Position numbers and translations under genes: made by a program. Shown piece after piece: positions 26,965 through 36,506 of a stretch of 64,000 nucleotides of DNA (position 1 is its first letter; the number at the start of each line of letters is the position of its first letter). This stretch comes from Mesorhizobium helmanticense (GTDB lineage: Bacteria; Pseudomonadota; Alphaproteobacteria; Rhizobiales; Rhizobiaceae): assembly GCF_003034915.1 (NCBI RefSeq), contig NZ_PZJX01000003.1, positions 124,001 through 188,000 of the forward strand, written 5' to 3'. The notes beneath the pieces were generated by a model. The model searched no databases, was not told the origin of the DNA, and worked only from the letters and a program-made list of their open reading frames with translations.

Positions 26965-27690
26965 TCAGATCTCGAGGCCAGCGTCGTCCAAATCCTGCTT
27001 GAAGGCGACCGTCATTCTGAAATCACGCAGCAGTCCTGGCCTCGGTAGGCCAGCACGCAGGAGCTGCATCGCAGCGAGCGCGTCATCTTTCTTTTGCGAC
27101 ACGAAAGCGCTGGAAAGTTTCTTGCTGAACGCAGCGATCTCGTCGTCGTTCGAAGTCGGCAGAGCATGGCGGATCATGCTGATCACGCTGCGGTCGCGGA
27201 AATTCAAGGTGACAGCGGCCTTTTCGAATTTTTCGGCTTCGCTCTTGGCGACCTGGCCTCGTCTGAGCGCGTTGCGAAGCGTTCTGCGCAGGTCGATCAG
27301 GGCGTGCGTGAGCTGGCAGAAATTGGCTTCTTCCGGACCATGTAGAACGGCAACGGCGTCGTCCCGTGCAAAGGGGAAACGCCGATACCATCGATAGATG
27401 AGGCCGACACCGCGCATATAGGGATGGAGTTCCGCCGCCCGCAGGGCACCCATGCTAGCCGCGCCGACAACAGGGATGCCTTGTCCGACCGCCCAGAGGA
27501 TTTCCTTGTGACGAACCGCCGGCTCCAACTGGAACCCGCCGTCGACAATCAAAATGGCAGCGGGATCGAAATGCTGTACGGCAGCAACAATGGAACCTTG
27601 CACCGCCGGCGGAAGGCACACAACGTCCGCCAACCTACGTGCTTCGGCGTGCGACAGCGTTGGGCCGGTAAACACAAGAGTCGGCCGCAT
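26965..27690 (-). CDS. TfuA-like protein
   Basis: 241 residues from the ATG at 27690 (GGGTGG 8 bases upstream; a GTG at 27702 would overlap ycaO). Typical TfuA core features are visible: FTGPTLS at the N-terminus, LPPAVQGS, the IVDGGF segment, HKEILWAVGQGIPVVGAASM and GALRAAEL, then DDAVAVLHGP. TfuA proteins assist YcaO in thioamide formation, probably supplying sulfur to the activated backbone. The family was named from the trifolitoxin locus and also works on methyl-coenzyme M reductase in archaea. It starts 4 bases after the ycaO stop, so the two are made together. Confidence 0.9.
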   Translation of the reverse strand: MRPTLVFTGPTLSHAEARRLADVVCLPPAVQGSIVAAVQHFDPAAILIVDGGFQLEPAVRHKEILWAVGQGIPVVGAASMGALRAAELHPYMRGVGLIYRWYRRFPFARDDAVAVLHGPEEANFCQLTHALIDLRRTLRNALRRGQVAKSEAEKFEKAAVTLNFRDRSVISMIRHALPTSNDDEIAAFSKKLSSAFVSQKKDDALAAMQLLRAGLPRPGLLRDFRMTVAFKQDLDDAGLEI

Positions 27691-27694
27691 CTGG

Positions 27695-28834
27695 CTAACC
27701 ACCCAGCAGCGGAAACAGCTGCGGCATCACGATCTTTACCGCGGAAAAATGCTCGAAAGGGCTGGTATCCAGGCGCACAAGATTGACAGCATCGATGCCG
27801 CAGCGCTCCAGGTCGGCAAGGAGGCCGGGCAAAGTTGCGGTGGCCAAGACTGGCAGATCTGGCCAATGGATTCTTCCTGGCCCTTCATGAATCAGCCGCC
27901 GGTGCGCATCGATCATCTGCCAATCAGGATATTTGTGATAGGTCGCGCGCGTAAGGTCGTCGCGAGCGCCCGATATTGCAGCGAGCCTAGCCTGCACAGC
28001 TTCCTGGACGGCATGGACTATTGCTGCGGCGGGATCAAATGCCGCCGCGGAACCTTCGGTGGGCAAATGAAGCAAGGCCGTTTCGCGCGGATTTGTCTCC
28101 ATGAGGTGGCAGAGGATGACCGGTACACCGGTTGGCGATGGAGCGAGCCACAGACCGACCATCAGATTTTTCTGCGCCATGCGATCCAACAAATCGATGA
28201 CCCTCAAATCCTTGATGGAAGCCGGGTCGATGCGTTGCAGTTGAAGGAAGCCGTGGGCGCGTTGAAAGCGGGCGATTGCATCACGTTCGATGCATTCCAA
28301 TATCCCGTGGACAATGGCGTCGACCTCATGGAGGGCCGCTGCGAGTCCCATTGTCGTGCCCCAGAAAACGCCGTCGTTCCTGTCAGGCGGCCAGATATAG
28401 GCTGTATGGACCAGTTCAAGCGGCACCCAGGCTGAGCTGCCATCGATGAGATTTTCGGCGGCGATCCACGCCAGTTTGGTGTCGGGCCAATCGACCGGAG
28501 CGGTCGCCCGAACGTGCTTCGCAAATCGTTCCGCGGCGATATCAAGCGCGCGCGCTTTGGCCGAGATGAGCTCGAAACGATCAATGCGTTCGGCAAAGAA
28601 ACTTTCCGCGGCTTCAAGCAGCGCCGAAATAGCCGCGCCAGTCATGTCGGCGCCCTTTCCTTGGGAAACCGCGTTTGACAAGGAGAAAGGCCGCGTCACC
28701 TGCGCCACCGAAATGCCGATGCGATCGAGGCCGGTTATGTCGGCCACTCGAGTGATTCCCAGGTCGTCGCGGGCTGCCATGAGGATCGCCAGCGCTTCGT
28801 TCGCAGATGGACCAAGGCGCTGATACTGATCCAA
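27695..28834 (-). CDS. YcaO-domain ATP-dependent cyclodehydratase/thioamidase
   Basis: 379 residues. The TTG start at 28834 has TGAGGTG about 7 bases upstream. The three ATP/Mg-binding motifs of YcaO are intact: SQGKG (57-61) with SALLEAAE (70-77), ECIERDA (E180, E183), and QEAVQARLAAISGARDD (E278, Q281, R283, R291). YcaO phosphorylates a backbone amide of a peptide or protein; with TfuA the product is expected to be a thioamide. The C-terminus lacks the PxPxP tail of azoline-forming YcaOs, in line with TfuA-type enzymes. No fused or adjacent E1-like (C/ocin-ThiF) partner is present. Confidence 0.92.
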   Translation of the reverse strand: MDQYQRLGPSANEALAILMAARDDLGITRVADITGLDRIGISVAQVTRPFSLSNAVSQGKGADMTGAAISALLEAAESFFAERIDRFELISAKARALDIAAERFAKHVRATAPVDWPDTKLAWIAAENLIDGSSAWVPLELVHTAYIWPPDRNDGVFWGTTMGLAAALHEVDAIVHGILECIERDAIARFQRAHGFLQLQRIDPASIKDLRVIDLLDRMAQKNLMVGLWLAPSPTGVPVILCHLMETNPRETALLHLPTEGSAAAFDPAAAIVHAVQEAVQARLAAISGARDDLTRATYHKYPDWQMIDAHRRLIHEGPGRIHWPDLPVLATATLPGLLADLERCGIDAVNLVRLDTSPFEHFSAVKIVMPQLFPLLGG

Positions 28835-28843
28835 TGCGGCACC

Positions 28844-31800
28844 TCAAGGGGCGGGTTCGGGGTTTACGAATAGCGGCTCCCCGGGTTCGAGCGAAGCCTT
28901 CTCGGCCGTCACGCGGCTGGCAAACTGGCGGAGCAGAGGCTGCGAGACATTAGACCTCTCTAGATCTTCATATGCGGCGATCATGATGGGAACGGCTTTC
29001 TGGTCAGCCGCAGTTACCAGACATCGCTCGAACGCAGCGGCAGCCTGGTCGGCGCCAGCCTTGCTCTGGACAAGAATTCTCGCCGTCCGGCGATGCAGTT
29101 CGGCAAGCCAATAGCGGCTGCCGCCCGCTTCCGCCTGAACGATCGCCGAATGCAACAGGGCCAGCGCCTCGTCGACGTCACCCGAGCGAGACAAAAGTTC
29201 GGCAAACATCCCGCAATAGACCGGCTCGTCCTCGGGAGTCTGGATCTCGCCATGCAGACCGAGCCCCTGGCGCATTTTATCTTTTCCGCGTTTGATCTCC
29301 CCGGCATTGCCGTCGCACCATCCCTCGAAAATCTGGGCGGAGACTCTGAGGGAAGGCAGATGATGGATCTCCGTCAGTCTGCGCAAGTCGGCAATAACGA
29401 CACGCAGGCTCCCAAAATCACGGCGATAGGAATGCAACATAGCCTCGTTTATCGAGGCGTGAGCGATGCTGCTGGCATGGCCTGTGTGCTTCGCCCACTG
29501 CCTGGCCTGCGCCATGAAAGCAAGCGCACTGGTTGCGCGGCCGCTGAACCATAGCGACAGAGCGCGATGCGCCAGCCCACAAACCTTGGCGTCATGTCCG
29601 CCAAAACGCGTGGCATTCGCGTGCCCCTGTTCGACGTCATAGAGCGGCAAACCGGCATCCACCGCGTCAATGCAGCCATCGTGGCTGCCCCTGTTAAAGT
29701 CGACTGCCCAGAGACAATGTCTCGCTTGCAACTGCACTTCAGAATCCTGGACCTCCTGAAGATCGTTCACAATGGCCTGCGCACGCTCGCCGTCGACGAC
29801 CGAACCCGTGAACCACCATCCCCAGTAGATCGGAAACCATTTGGCGCGCTCTGCGGCAGGGCGTCGCCGTGCGATGGTCACGCCTTCGTCATAAAGCTTG
29901 CGAGCATATTCCGAATTCGGGCCTTCGACGGCGGTGAGGACGGGGCCGAGGGCCACCACTGCCGAGAGCTGCAACTCATCTTGCCTGCTGGTATCAGCAA
30001 GTTGCTTGCAGAGCGCTAGGGCGCGCTCAAGCAGTTGCCTGGCTTCCGTCATCGCCGATCGCGACGAGCTTTCCACACCGGCGCTGACAAGTCCCGCTAT
30101 TGCTTCTTCCAGGAGACCTGCGCGTTCGGCGTGTATTGCGAGTGCTGCCGTGGTCATCCAGCCGGCGAGGCCGCGATTGCCGCTCACGGCCGCATGCAGC
30201 CGGTGATGCAAGATCTGACGGCGCTTTCTGAGCGTGCCGTTGTAAATGGTTTCCTGAATCAAAGCGTGCCGGAAGCGGTATGCGGCGCCACCCACATTCC
30301 AGGCTCGAACGGCGAAGTCAGCATCCACAAGCGTGTCGAGCGCATCGGAAATTGCAACGCGAGCGAAATCGGGCAGAAGGGCTGCAAGGAGATCCAGACT
30401 GAACAAATTGCCGGCAATCGAAGCGGCACGGGCAACCTCATGGGCCGCACCAAGCGGTTCGAGCCGCGCGCTGAGGACACGTTCGAAGACCGAAGTTCGA
30501 CCCGACAAGGAACTTTGAGGCAGCTGTTCGATGCCGGTCGTCTCAGCCATCCATTGGCAGACCTCTTCGATGAACAGGGGTACGCCGCCTGCAACGCGCT
30601 CTGCCAGCTCGACCAGTTCCGGGTCGGCGGCCCTTTTTCCCTGGGGCCACATCGTCTCGATCGCGCGCAATCTGTCAGCGTGCTCGAGCGGTTTCAGCAG
30701 GACGTGTTTGCCATAGCGCTGAAGCCAGCCGCCAGCGCCTGGCCTGGTCGTTGCGATGAGCATCGCCCGCCAGCCCGAGAGGTGTTTGGCAAGTTCGGTG
30801 ATCAGTTGCTTCGAGGACATGTCGATCCAATGAATGTCTTCGACAATCAACATGACCGGGCCGCCGGCGCACATGGCCTCCATGGCCTGGCCTATCGCCC
30901 AGTTGGCTTTCTCCCGCAGGGGCTCAGGATGCATGTTATTGAAGTCCGGGTCGGCTCCTTCCGCCCCGAGGAGGAAAGAAAATAGACCAGCAACCTCCAG
31001 GTCCCGGATGTCGTGCACGGAAAAAACCCTGGCCACGCGTTTCGAAGTCAACGAACTGTCGTGATCTCCCGACTTTGCTTGCATCGTCTGGCGCAAGGGG
31101 TGCAGCGTCGAATGCGAGTCGCCCGGGGTGCACTGAAAAAAGAGCAGCTTGTTGCGCTGCAAATGTGTCTGCCTGCGAAGTTCGTGCACGATGCGGGATT
31201 TGCCGATGCCGGCTTCTCCCTCGATCAGGAGTACTTGACCGCGCCCGGCAACAGCGTCTTGCCAATAGCTGCGGATCAAGGCGAACTCGTCGATACGATC
31301 GACCAATGGGCTGATCATCCGGCCAAAGGCGAAAAAGCGGTCGACCTCGCGCTTGTGATTCAGGGCTTGCCAGATCTGCTTCGGTCCTGCGAACCCTTTG
31401 ATGGCGTGGGAACCGCGCGGACGAAAAGCATGGGAACGTCGGGCCAGCTCACGCGTCTCATCGGACACATAGACGGTATCGGGCATAGCGAGCGCCTGCA
31501 GCCTGGCCGCCATCGCGAAGGCCGGACCGGTGATGCTCTCCTGGCCTGCGGTGATGTCACCCTTCTGGATGAGCGTCATCGACGTTGCGACGCCGACCCT
31601 GACGTGTAGGTCGCTTCGCCCCCTTTGCAGCGCCAGGAGCCGACAAGCGTGGATGATTTTCAACCCGGCTCGGATGGCCAGCGAGGCTGCGTCGTGATCA
31701 CCGATATCGATAGGAAATACGGCAACCCCGCCGTCGCCGACTTCGACGCGGAGCGTGCCTGAGCAAGAAATGATCGCCTGCTTCACCGAGGACTGGAAGT

Positions 31801-31960
31801 CAGATACAAGATCCTCGAAGTCCTCGATATCGAGAAGGCCAAGCAGTTCGGTCGACCCAACCAAGTCGTAACAAAGCGCTGTAAGCAAACGTCGCTCATG
31901 ACGCATATGATCGCCGGACGCTGCGTTTGGATGCGACCCGGTTCGGTCACTATCTACCAT
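28844..31960 (-). CDS. Class III cyclase-like / AAA ATPase / TPR regulator, first gene of the YcaO operon
   Basis: 1038 residues. Residues about 22-200 form a class III nucleotidyl cyclase-like domain; both metal Asp are kept (YDLVGS, GDGG), but the Lys before GDG is lost and the transition-state Asn is replaced (FAMAARL instead of VNxAARL), so catalysis is doubtful. A P-loop ATPase follows (Walker A GEAGIGKS near 245, Walker B LIVEDIHWID near 370), then TPR-like helical repeats to the end (about 620-1020). Such giant proteins are usually signal-sensing regulators. It ends 9 bases before the ycaO start. An alternative start is ATG 31906. Confidence 0.85.
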   Translation of the reverse strand: MVDSDRTGSHPNAASGDHMRHERRLLTALCYDLVGSTELLGLLDIEDFEDLVSDFQSSVKQAIISCSGTLRVEVGDGGVAVFPIDIGDHDAASLAIRAGLKIIHACRLLALQRGRSDLHVRVGVATSMTLIQKGDITAGQESITGPAFAMAARLQALAMPDTVYVSDETRELARRSHAFRPRGSHAIKGFAGPKQIWQALNHKREVDRFFAFGRMISPLVDRIDEFALIRSYWQDAVAGRGQVLLIEGEAGIGKSRIVHELRRQTHLQRNKLLFFQCTPGDSHSTLHPLRQTMQAKSGDHDSSLTSKRVARVFSVHDIRDLEVAGLFSFLLGAEGADPDFNNMHPEPLREKANWAIGQAMEAMCAGGPVMLIVEDIHWIDMSSKQLITELAKHLSGWRAMLIATTRPGAGGWLQRYGKHVLLKPLEHADRLRAIETMWPQGKRAADPELVELAERVAGGVPLFIEEVCQWMAETTGIEQLPQSSLSGRTSVFERVLSARLEPLGAAHEVARAASIAGNLFSLDLLAALLPDFARVAISDALDTLVDADFAVRAWNVGGAAYRFRHALIQETIYNGTLRKRRQILHHRLHAAVSGNRGLAGWMTTAALAIHAERAGLLEEAIAGLVSAGVESSSRSAMTEARQLLERALALCKQLADTSRQDELQLSAVVALGPVLTAVEGPNSEYARKLYDEGVTIARRRPAAERAKWFPIYWGWWFTGSVVDGERAQAIVNDLQEVQDSEVQLQARHCLWAVDFNRGSHDGCIDAVDAGLPLYDVEQGHANATRFGGHDAKVCGLAHRALSLWFSGRATSALAFMAQARQWAKHTGHASSIAHASINEAMLHSYRRDFGSLRVVIADLRRLTEIHHLPSLRVSAQIFEGWCDGNAGEIKRGKDKMRQGLGLHGEIQTPEDEPVYCGMFAELLSRSGDVDEALALLHSAIVQAEAGGSRYWLAELHRRTARILVQSKAGADQAAAAFERCLVTAADQKAVPIMIAAYEDLERSNVSQPLLRQFASRVTAEKASLEPGEPLFVNPEPAP

Positions 31961-32226
31961 GCGCTGATGCCCTCACTGAGCGTCCCGCCATAGTATCAAA
32001 AACGACGCCGCGCGACAAAGGAACCTGTGACGCAATCTGCGACACGCGGCTCAGGGCTCATTTTCGCAGAGGTTCGGTATCAGACGCTATAGTTCAATGT
32101 CCACCGCAGGTTGGCCGCTCGGCGCTACCTGCTCGTTCCGATGAGACGAATGGCAATATTCCAGCCATCTCGGCCACTGGCCGCAGCTAGCTGATTAAGT
32201 TTCTATCGAGACGGATCTGGCTCTCG

Positions 32227-33480
32227 TCAGACCGGCCGCACCAGCACATGCTTCTTCTTGCCGAGCGACAGCTTTGCAACCTGTTCGGGACTAATATCCT
32301 GATGCGTCACCAGCTTGCGGTCGTCTGACACCGGCTGATCGTTCAACCGCACCGCGCCGCCCTGGATATGCCGCCGCGCCTCGCCGTTGGACGCGGCAAG
32401 GCCGGCGGTGACGAGCAGCGACAAGATGCCGATCCCGCTTTCGAGATCGGCCCGGCCAACCTCGACGGTCGGCAGCGTTTCGGCGAGCGCGCCTTCCTCG
32501 AACGTCTTGCGCGCGGTTTCCTCGGCTTGTTGCGCGGCCTCGCGGCCGTGCACGATGGCCGTCGTTTCCGTGGCCAGAACCTTCTTGGCTTCGTTGATCT
32601 CGGAACCGCCAAGCGCGGCGAGCCGCGCGATCTCGGCCAGCGGCAAGCGGGTGAATATCTTCAGGAAGCGCTCGACGTCGGCGTCCTCGGTGTTGCGCCA
32701 GTACTGCCAAAAATCATAGGGCGAGAAGAGATCGCCGTTCAGCCACACCGCGCCCTTGGCCGATTTGCCCATCTTCGCGCCCGACGATGTCGTCAGCAGC
32801 GGCGTGGTCAGGGCGTAAAGCTGCGGCGTGCCCATGCGGTGGCCGAGATCGACGCCGTTGATAATGTTGCCCCACTGGTCCGAGCCGCCCATCTGCAGCC
32901 GGCAGCCGTAGCGCTTGCTGAGCTCGACGAAATCATAGCCCTGCAGGATCATGTAGTTGAATTCGAGGAACGACAGCGATTGCTCGCGCTCGAGTCTCAG
33001 CTTGACGCTGTCGAAGGTTAGCATGCGGTTGACCGAGAAATGCCGGCCGACGTCACGCAGGAACTCGACATAGTTGAGCTTCATCAGCCAGTTCGCATTG
33101 TTGACCATGATCGCCTCGCTGGGACCATCGCCGAAACGCAGGATGCGGCCGAAGATGCGTTTGATGCCCTCGATGTTGGCGGTGATCGCCTCGGGCGTCA
33201 AAAGCTGGCGCTGGTCGTCGCGGAAGGAAGGATCGCCGATCATCGAGGTGCCGCCGCCCATCAGGACGATCGGCCGGTGGCCCGTCTCCTGCAGCCAGTA
33301 GAGCATCGTCGCCGAAATCAGATTGCCGATATGCAGGCTGGTCGCCGTCGCGTCGTAGCCGACATAGGCGGTCACCGTCTCCCTGGCGAAAAGCTGGTCG
33401 AGGCCGGCCTCATCCGAAATCTGGTGGATGAAACCGCGCTCGCTCATGATGCGCAGGAAATCGGATTTGAAGGCGGACAT
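32227..33480 (-). CDS. tyrS: Tyrosyl-tRNA synthetase
   Basis: 417 residues from the ATG at 33480, which begins the normal N-terminus ([15 protein letters not shown]) after a purine-rich leader; the frame runs back to 33543. It charges tRNA-Tyr. Class I signatures: HIGH as LHIG, the tyrosine-pocket segments GYDATA and [13 protein letters not shown] as KMGKS, and a C-terminal S4 RNA-binding domain (about 350-415). Confidence 0.97.
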   Translation of the reverse strand: MSAFKSDFLRIMSERGFIHQISDEAGLDQLFARETVTAYVGYDATATSLHIGNLISATMLYWLQETGHRPIVLMGGGTSMIGDPSFRDDQRQLLTPEAITANIEGIKRIFGRILRFGDGPSEAIMVNNANWLMKLNYVEFLRDVGRHFSVNRMLTFDSVKLRLEREQSLSFLEFNYMILQGYDFVELSKRYGCRLQMGGSDQWGNIINGVDLGHRMGTPQLYALTTPLLTTSSGAKMGKSAKGAVWLNGDLFSPYDFWQYWRNTEDADVERFLKIFTRLPLAEIARLAALGGSEINEAKKVLATETTAIVHGREAAQQAEETARKTFEEGALAETLPTVEVGRADLESGIGILSLLVTAGLAASNGEARRHIQGGAVRLNDQPVSDDRKLVTHQDISPEQVAKLSLGKKKHVLVRPV

Positions 33481-33746
33481 TTTTTCTTTCCCGAAAGCGC
33501 CCGGCCGTGTGTGGCCCGGGTATTGAAGGCGGGCGTTTAGCACTCAAGCGCGATGAGCAAAAGTGAAAACCGGCTTTGCGGCTCGCACGCATGTCGTCTG
33601 CGATGACGGACGCGAATGCTTGCGTCATCGTTTCGGCTGGCGTAATGAGGCGCCGCGCCAACGGGTCCTTGCAGCCTTCGCCCGCTGGAACGGCACCGCA
33701 CGGCATCCACCAAATGCCATATCCTGTGACAGAGCCCCGACGCGAC

Positions 33747-34475
33747 ATGCCGGAGATATCCATCGTCATTCCTTGCAGGAACGAGGCGGCGAACCTGCCG
33801 CTCCTGCTCGACGAGATCGGCGCCGCGATGGCTGGGCGCGACTTCGAGGTGATCGTCGTCAACGACGGTTCGACCGACGAGACAGAAGCGGTGCTCGCCG
33901 CCGAGGCAGCGCTTCGCCCATTTCCGCTGCGTCATCTCAAGCACCAGAAATCCGCCGGCCAGTCGCTTTCGGTGCGCTCGGGCGCCTGGGCGGCGCGTGG
34001 CGGGATCGTCGCCACGATCGATGGCGACGGCCAGAACGACCCGCAATACATACCGATGCTGGTCGACGCGTTGCGGCAGGCCGGCCCCGAGTTCGGTGCG
34101 GCGCAGGGACAGCGCCTGAAACGCCGCGACAGCAAGATCAAGCAACTGGCTTCGCGTTTCGCCAACTGGCTGAGAAGCGCGATCCTGCATGACGAGACCC
34201 GCGACACCGGCTGCGGCCTGAAGGCGGTCCATACGGATATCCTCAGGAAGTTGCCGTTCTTCGACGGCACCCACCGCTTCGTTCCGGCGCTGGTCATCCA
34301 GGAAGGATATCGCGTCGTTCATTGCGACGTCGTCGACCGCTCGCGCCGCCACGGCAAGTCGAACTACGGCATTTTCGACCGCGGCCTGCAGGGCGCGCTC
34401 GATCTCGTCGGCGTCTGGTGGCTGCGCCGGCGCCGCCGCGGAATGCCCAAGGCAGAGGAAATCAGGCATGGCTAA
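33747..34475 (+). CDS. GT2 glycosyltransferase, DPM1-like (RgtE-type)
   Basis: 242 residues from the ATG at 33747 (PEISIVIPCRNE). The GT-A fold is evident: IVVNDGSTD and the metal motif IDGDGQND. The class attaches a sugar from a nucleotide donor to polyprenyl phosphate at the inner membrane. The next gene (LABN domain) overlaps by 8 bases and a GT39 transferase follows. This trio matches the Rhizobium RgtE/RgtF system, which makes and handles dodecaprenyl-phosphate galacturonic acid for lipid A/core decoration. Galacturonate specificity is inferred from that parallel. In-frame ATG 33714 is an alternative start. Confidence 0.85.
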   Translation: MPEISIVIPCRNEAANLPLLLDEIGAAMAGRDFEVIVVNDGSTDETEAVLAAEAALRPFPLRHLKHQKSAGQSLSVRSGAWAARGGIVATIDGDGQNDPQYIPMLVDALRQAGPEFGAAQGQRLKRRDSKIKQLASRFANWLRSAILHDETRDTGCGLKAVHTDILRKLPFFDGTHRFVPALVIQEGYRVVHCDVVDRSRRHGKSNYGIFDRGLQGALDLVGVWWLRRRRRGMPKAEEIRHG

Positions 34476-34800
34476 CGTGTTTCAGGAATTGGCGACCTGG
34501 TTCCATCAGGTTTTCGTCAAGCAGTTCGACGCCTGGGTTCTGCTCGGCTTCGTCGCGCAGTTCTTCTTCTCCATGCGCTTCGTGGTGCAGTGGATCGCGT
34601 CGGAAAAAGCCAAGCGCAGCGTCGTGCCGATCGCCTTCTGGTTCTTTTCGCTGGGTGGCGGCGGTCTGCTGCTGGTCTATGCAATCCAGCGCCAGGATCC
34701 GGTGTTCATCGCCGGTCAGGCCCTAGGCTTGTTCATCTACATCCGCAATCTTTGGCTGATCGCCAATGAGCGCAAGGCGGCGATGAGCAAGGTCGACTGA
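34468..34800 (+). CDS. LABN-domain membrane protein (lipid-A-disaccharide synthase N-terminal-like)
   Basis: 110 residues, three hydrophobic helices (about 22-42, 52-72, 80-98), with the family hallmarks FFSMRFVVQWIASE and PIAFWFFSLGGG. Despite the Pfam name it is not an LpxB enzyme; such small proteins accompany DPM1-like transferases and probably flip or present the polyprenyl-phosphate sugar (RgtF-like). It overlaps the GT2 gene by 8 bases, showing translational coupling. Confidence 0.85.
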   Translation: MANVFQELATWFHQVFVKQFDAWVLLGFVAQFFFSMRFVVQWIASEKAKRSVVPIAFWFFSLGGGGLLLVYAIQRQDPVFIAGQALGLFIYIRNLWLIANERKAAMSKVD

Positions 34801-34838
34801 GAAATCCGTCTCGTCAGGGCAAGCAAATCGGTGGCCGA

Positions 34839-36476
34839 ATGAGCAGGAACATCCTCTTTCTCTTCCTGTTCAGCCTGCTGATGACGGTTTGTGGGCTGGC
34901 GACCATGCCGCCGCTCGACCGCGACGAGCCGCGTTTCGTCCAGGCCACCAAGCAGATGGTCGAGACCGGCGACTATGTCGACATCCGCTTTCAGCAGGCC
35001 TCGCGCTACCAGAAGCCGATCGGCATCTACTGGCTGCAATCGGCGGCCGTCGCGCTGAGCGGCAAGGGCGCCGAAGCGCCGATCTGGGTGTACCGCCTGG
35101 TCTCCGCCTTGGGCATCGCCATCGCTGTCGCGGCGATCGCCTGGACGGGCGCCAATCTTTTCGGAACCAGCGCCGGCCTGGCCGCCGGCCTGGTGATGGC
35201 CGCGATCTTCGCGACCGCTTTCGAGGGGCGTGACGCCAAGACCGACGCGATGCTGCTGGCCTGCTGCGTGCTGGCGCAGGGCGCACTGGCGCAGATCTAT
35301 GTGGCCTCACGCCGCAAAGAGGCCGTTGCCAGCCATCTGCCATGGATTTTCTGGGCGGCCCAGGGCGCGGCGATCCTCATCAAGGGACCGATCGCGCCGC
35401 TGCTGTCGGCGCTGACCGTCGTCGTGCTGTTCGCCTTCGAGCGGGACTGGCGCTGGCTGTCGAAGTTGAAGGCCGCGCGGGGGCTCGCCCTGGTGCTGCT
35501 GATCGTGCTGCCCTGGCTCATCCTCATCACCTGGAAAAGCAGCGGCGCTTTCCTGCAGCAGGCCGTCGGCAAGGATATGCTCGGCAAGGTCGCGCAGGGC
35601 GAGGAATCGCATGGGCTTCCGCCCGGCTTCTACATGCTGACCTATTCGCTGTTCATGTGGCCCTTCGGCCTGATTGCCGTCGGCGCCGGGCTTCAGGCCC
35701 TCAATCGTCTGCGCGATGATCCCCGGCTCCGTTTCTGCCTCGCCTGGTATATCCCGTTCTGGCTTTTGTTCGAACTGATCCCCACCAAACTGCCGCATTA
35801 TGTCCTGCCGGCCTATCCCGGCATGGCGCTGCTGGTCGGTTGGCTTTTGACGTTGCAGCCGCAAGAGGCGAATGCGCCGCTCAGGCGCTGGCAGAATTGG
35901 CTATGGTGGGCGACCGCCTTTGGCTTCGTGCTGGTCACGGCGGGCCTTGCCGTTCTCTGCGTGGCCGCGCCCATCCACTTTGCCGGCACCTTCTCGTGGT
36001 GGAGCATTCCGGCTGCCGCCGCGGCACTCGCGGCCGGCTATCTCGGCTTCTCCAGGCAACTGCAAGTGCCGCTCGGTCGCATCGCGGCAGTCACGATTTG
36101 TGCGGGCATTGCCTATGCTTTGCTGTTCGGTGTCATCGCGCCGTCATTGAAACCGATTTGGATGAGTCCTCAGATTGAGGCTGCGGTTCGTGCGAATCGT
36201 CCCTGTGAGACGACGGTGCTCGCCTCCGCGGACTATCACGAACCAAGCCTGGTATTTTTGGTAGGCACGAACACGATCCTGACCGATGTCGATGGGGCTG
36301 CACAACATCTGCTTGCCGATCCTGCCTGCGCGCTGGCGCTGGCGCCGATCGGAGAAGAAAAAAAGCTGGACGGCCTTCTGGCAGGGCAGTCGGCGAGCCG
36401 CGTCGCCCGGATCGACGGCATCAACTATTCGTCAGGAGACAGACTGTCGCTCGGTCTCTATCGTATCGCGAAATAA
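34839..36476 (+). CDS. GT39-family (ArnT-like) glycosyltransferase
   Basis: 545 residues. A polytopic inner-membrane protein with about 11-12 helices; the catalytic acidic motif DRDEPRF lies in the first periplasmic loop (about 28-34), as in ArnT and the Rgt galacturonosyltransferases. It would transfer a sugar from polyprenyl phosphate to lipid A or LPS core on the periplasmic face, using the donor made by the two preceding genes. The C-terminal soluble part (about 440-545) is periplasmic. The acceptor is not determined. Confidence 0.88.
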   Translation: MSRNILFLFLFSLLMTVCGLATMPPLDRDEPRFVQATKQMVETGDYVDIRFQQASRYQKPIGIYWLQSAAVALSGKGAEAPIWVYRLVSALGIAIAVAAIAWTGANLFGTSAGLAAGLVMAAIFATAFEGRDAKTDAMLLACCVLAQGALAQIYVASRRKEAVASHLPWIFWAAQGAAILIKGPIAPLLSALTVVVLFAFERDWRWLSKLKAARGLALVLLIVLPWLILITWKSSGAFLQQAVGKDMLGKVAQGEESHGLPPGFYMLTYSLFMWPFGLIAVGAGLQALNRLRDDPRLRFCLAWYIPFWLLFELIPTKLPHYVLPAYPGMALLVGWLLTLQPQEANAPLRRWQNWLWWATAFGFVLVTAGLAVLCVAAPIHFAGTFSWWSIPAAAAALAAGYLGFSRQLQVPLGRIAAVTICAGIAYALLFGVIAPSLKPIWMSPQIEAAVRANRPCETTVLASADYHEPSLVFLVGTNTILTDVDGAAQHLLADPACALALAPIGEEKKLDGLLAGQSASRVARIDGINYSSGDRLSLGLYRIAK

Positions 36477-36506
36477 CCGCCTTTCGATGATCGCTTCGAG
36501 CTTGGC

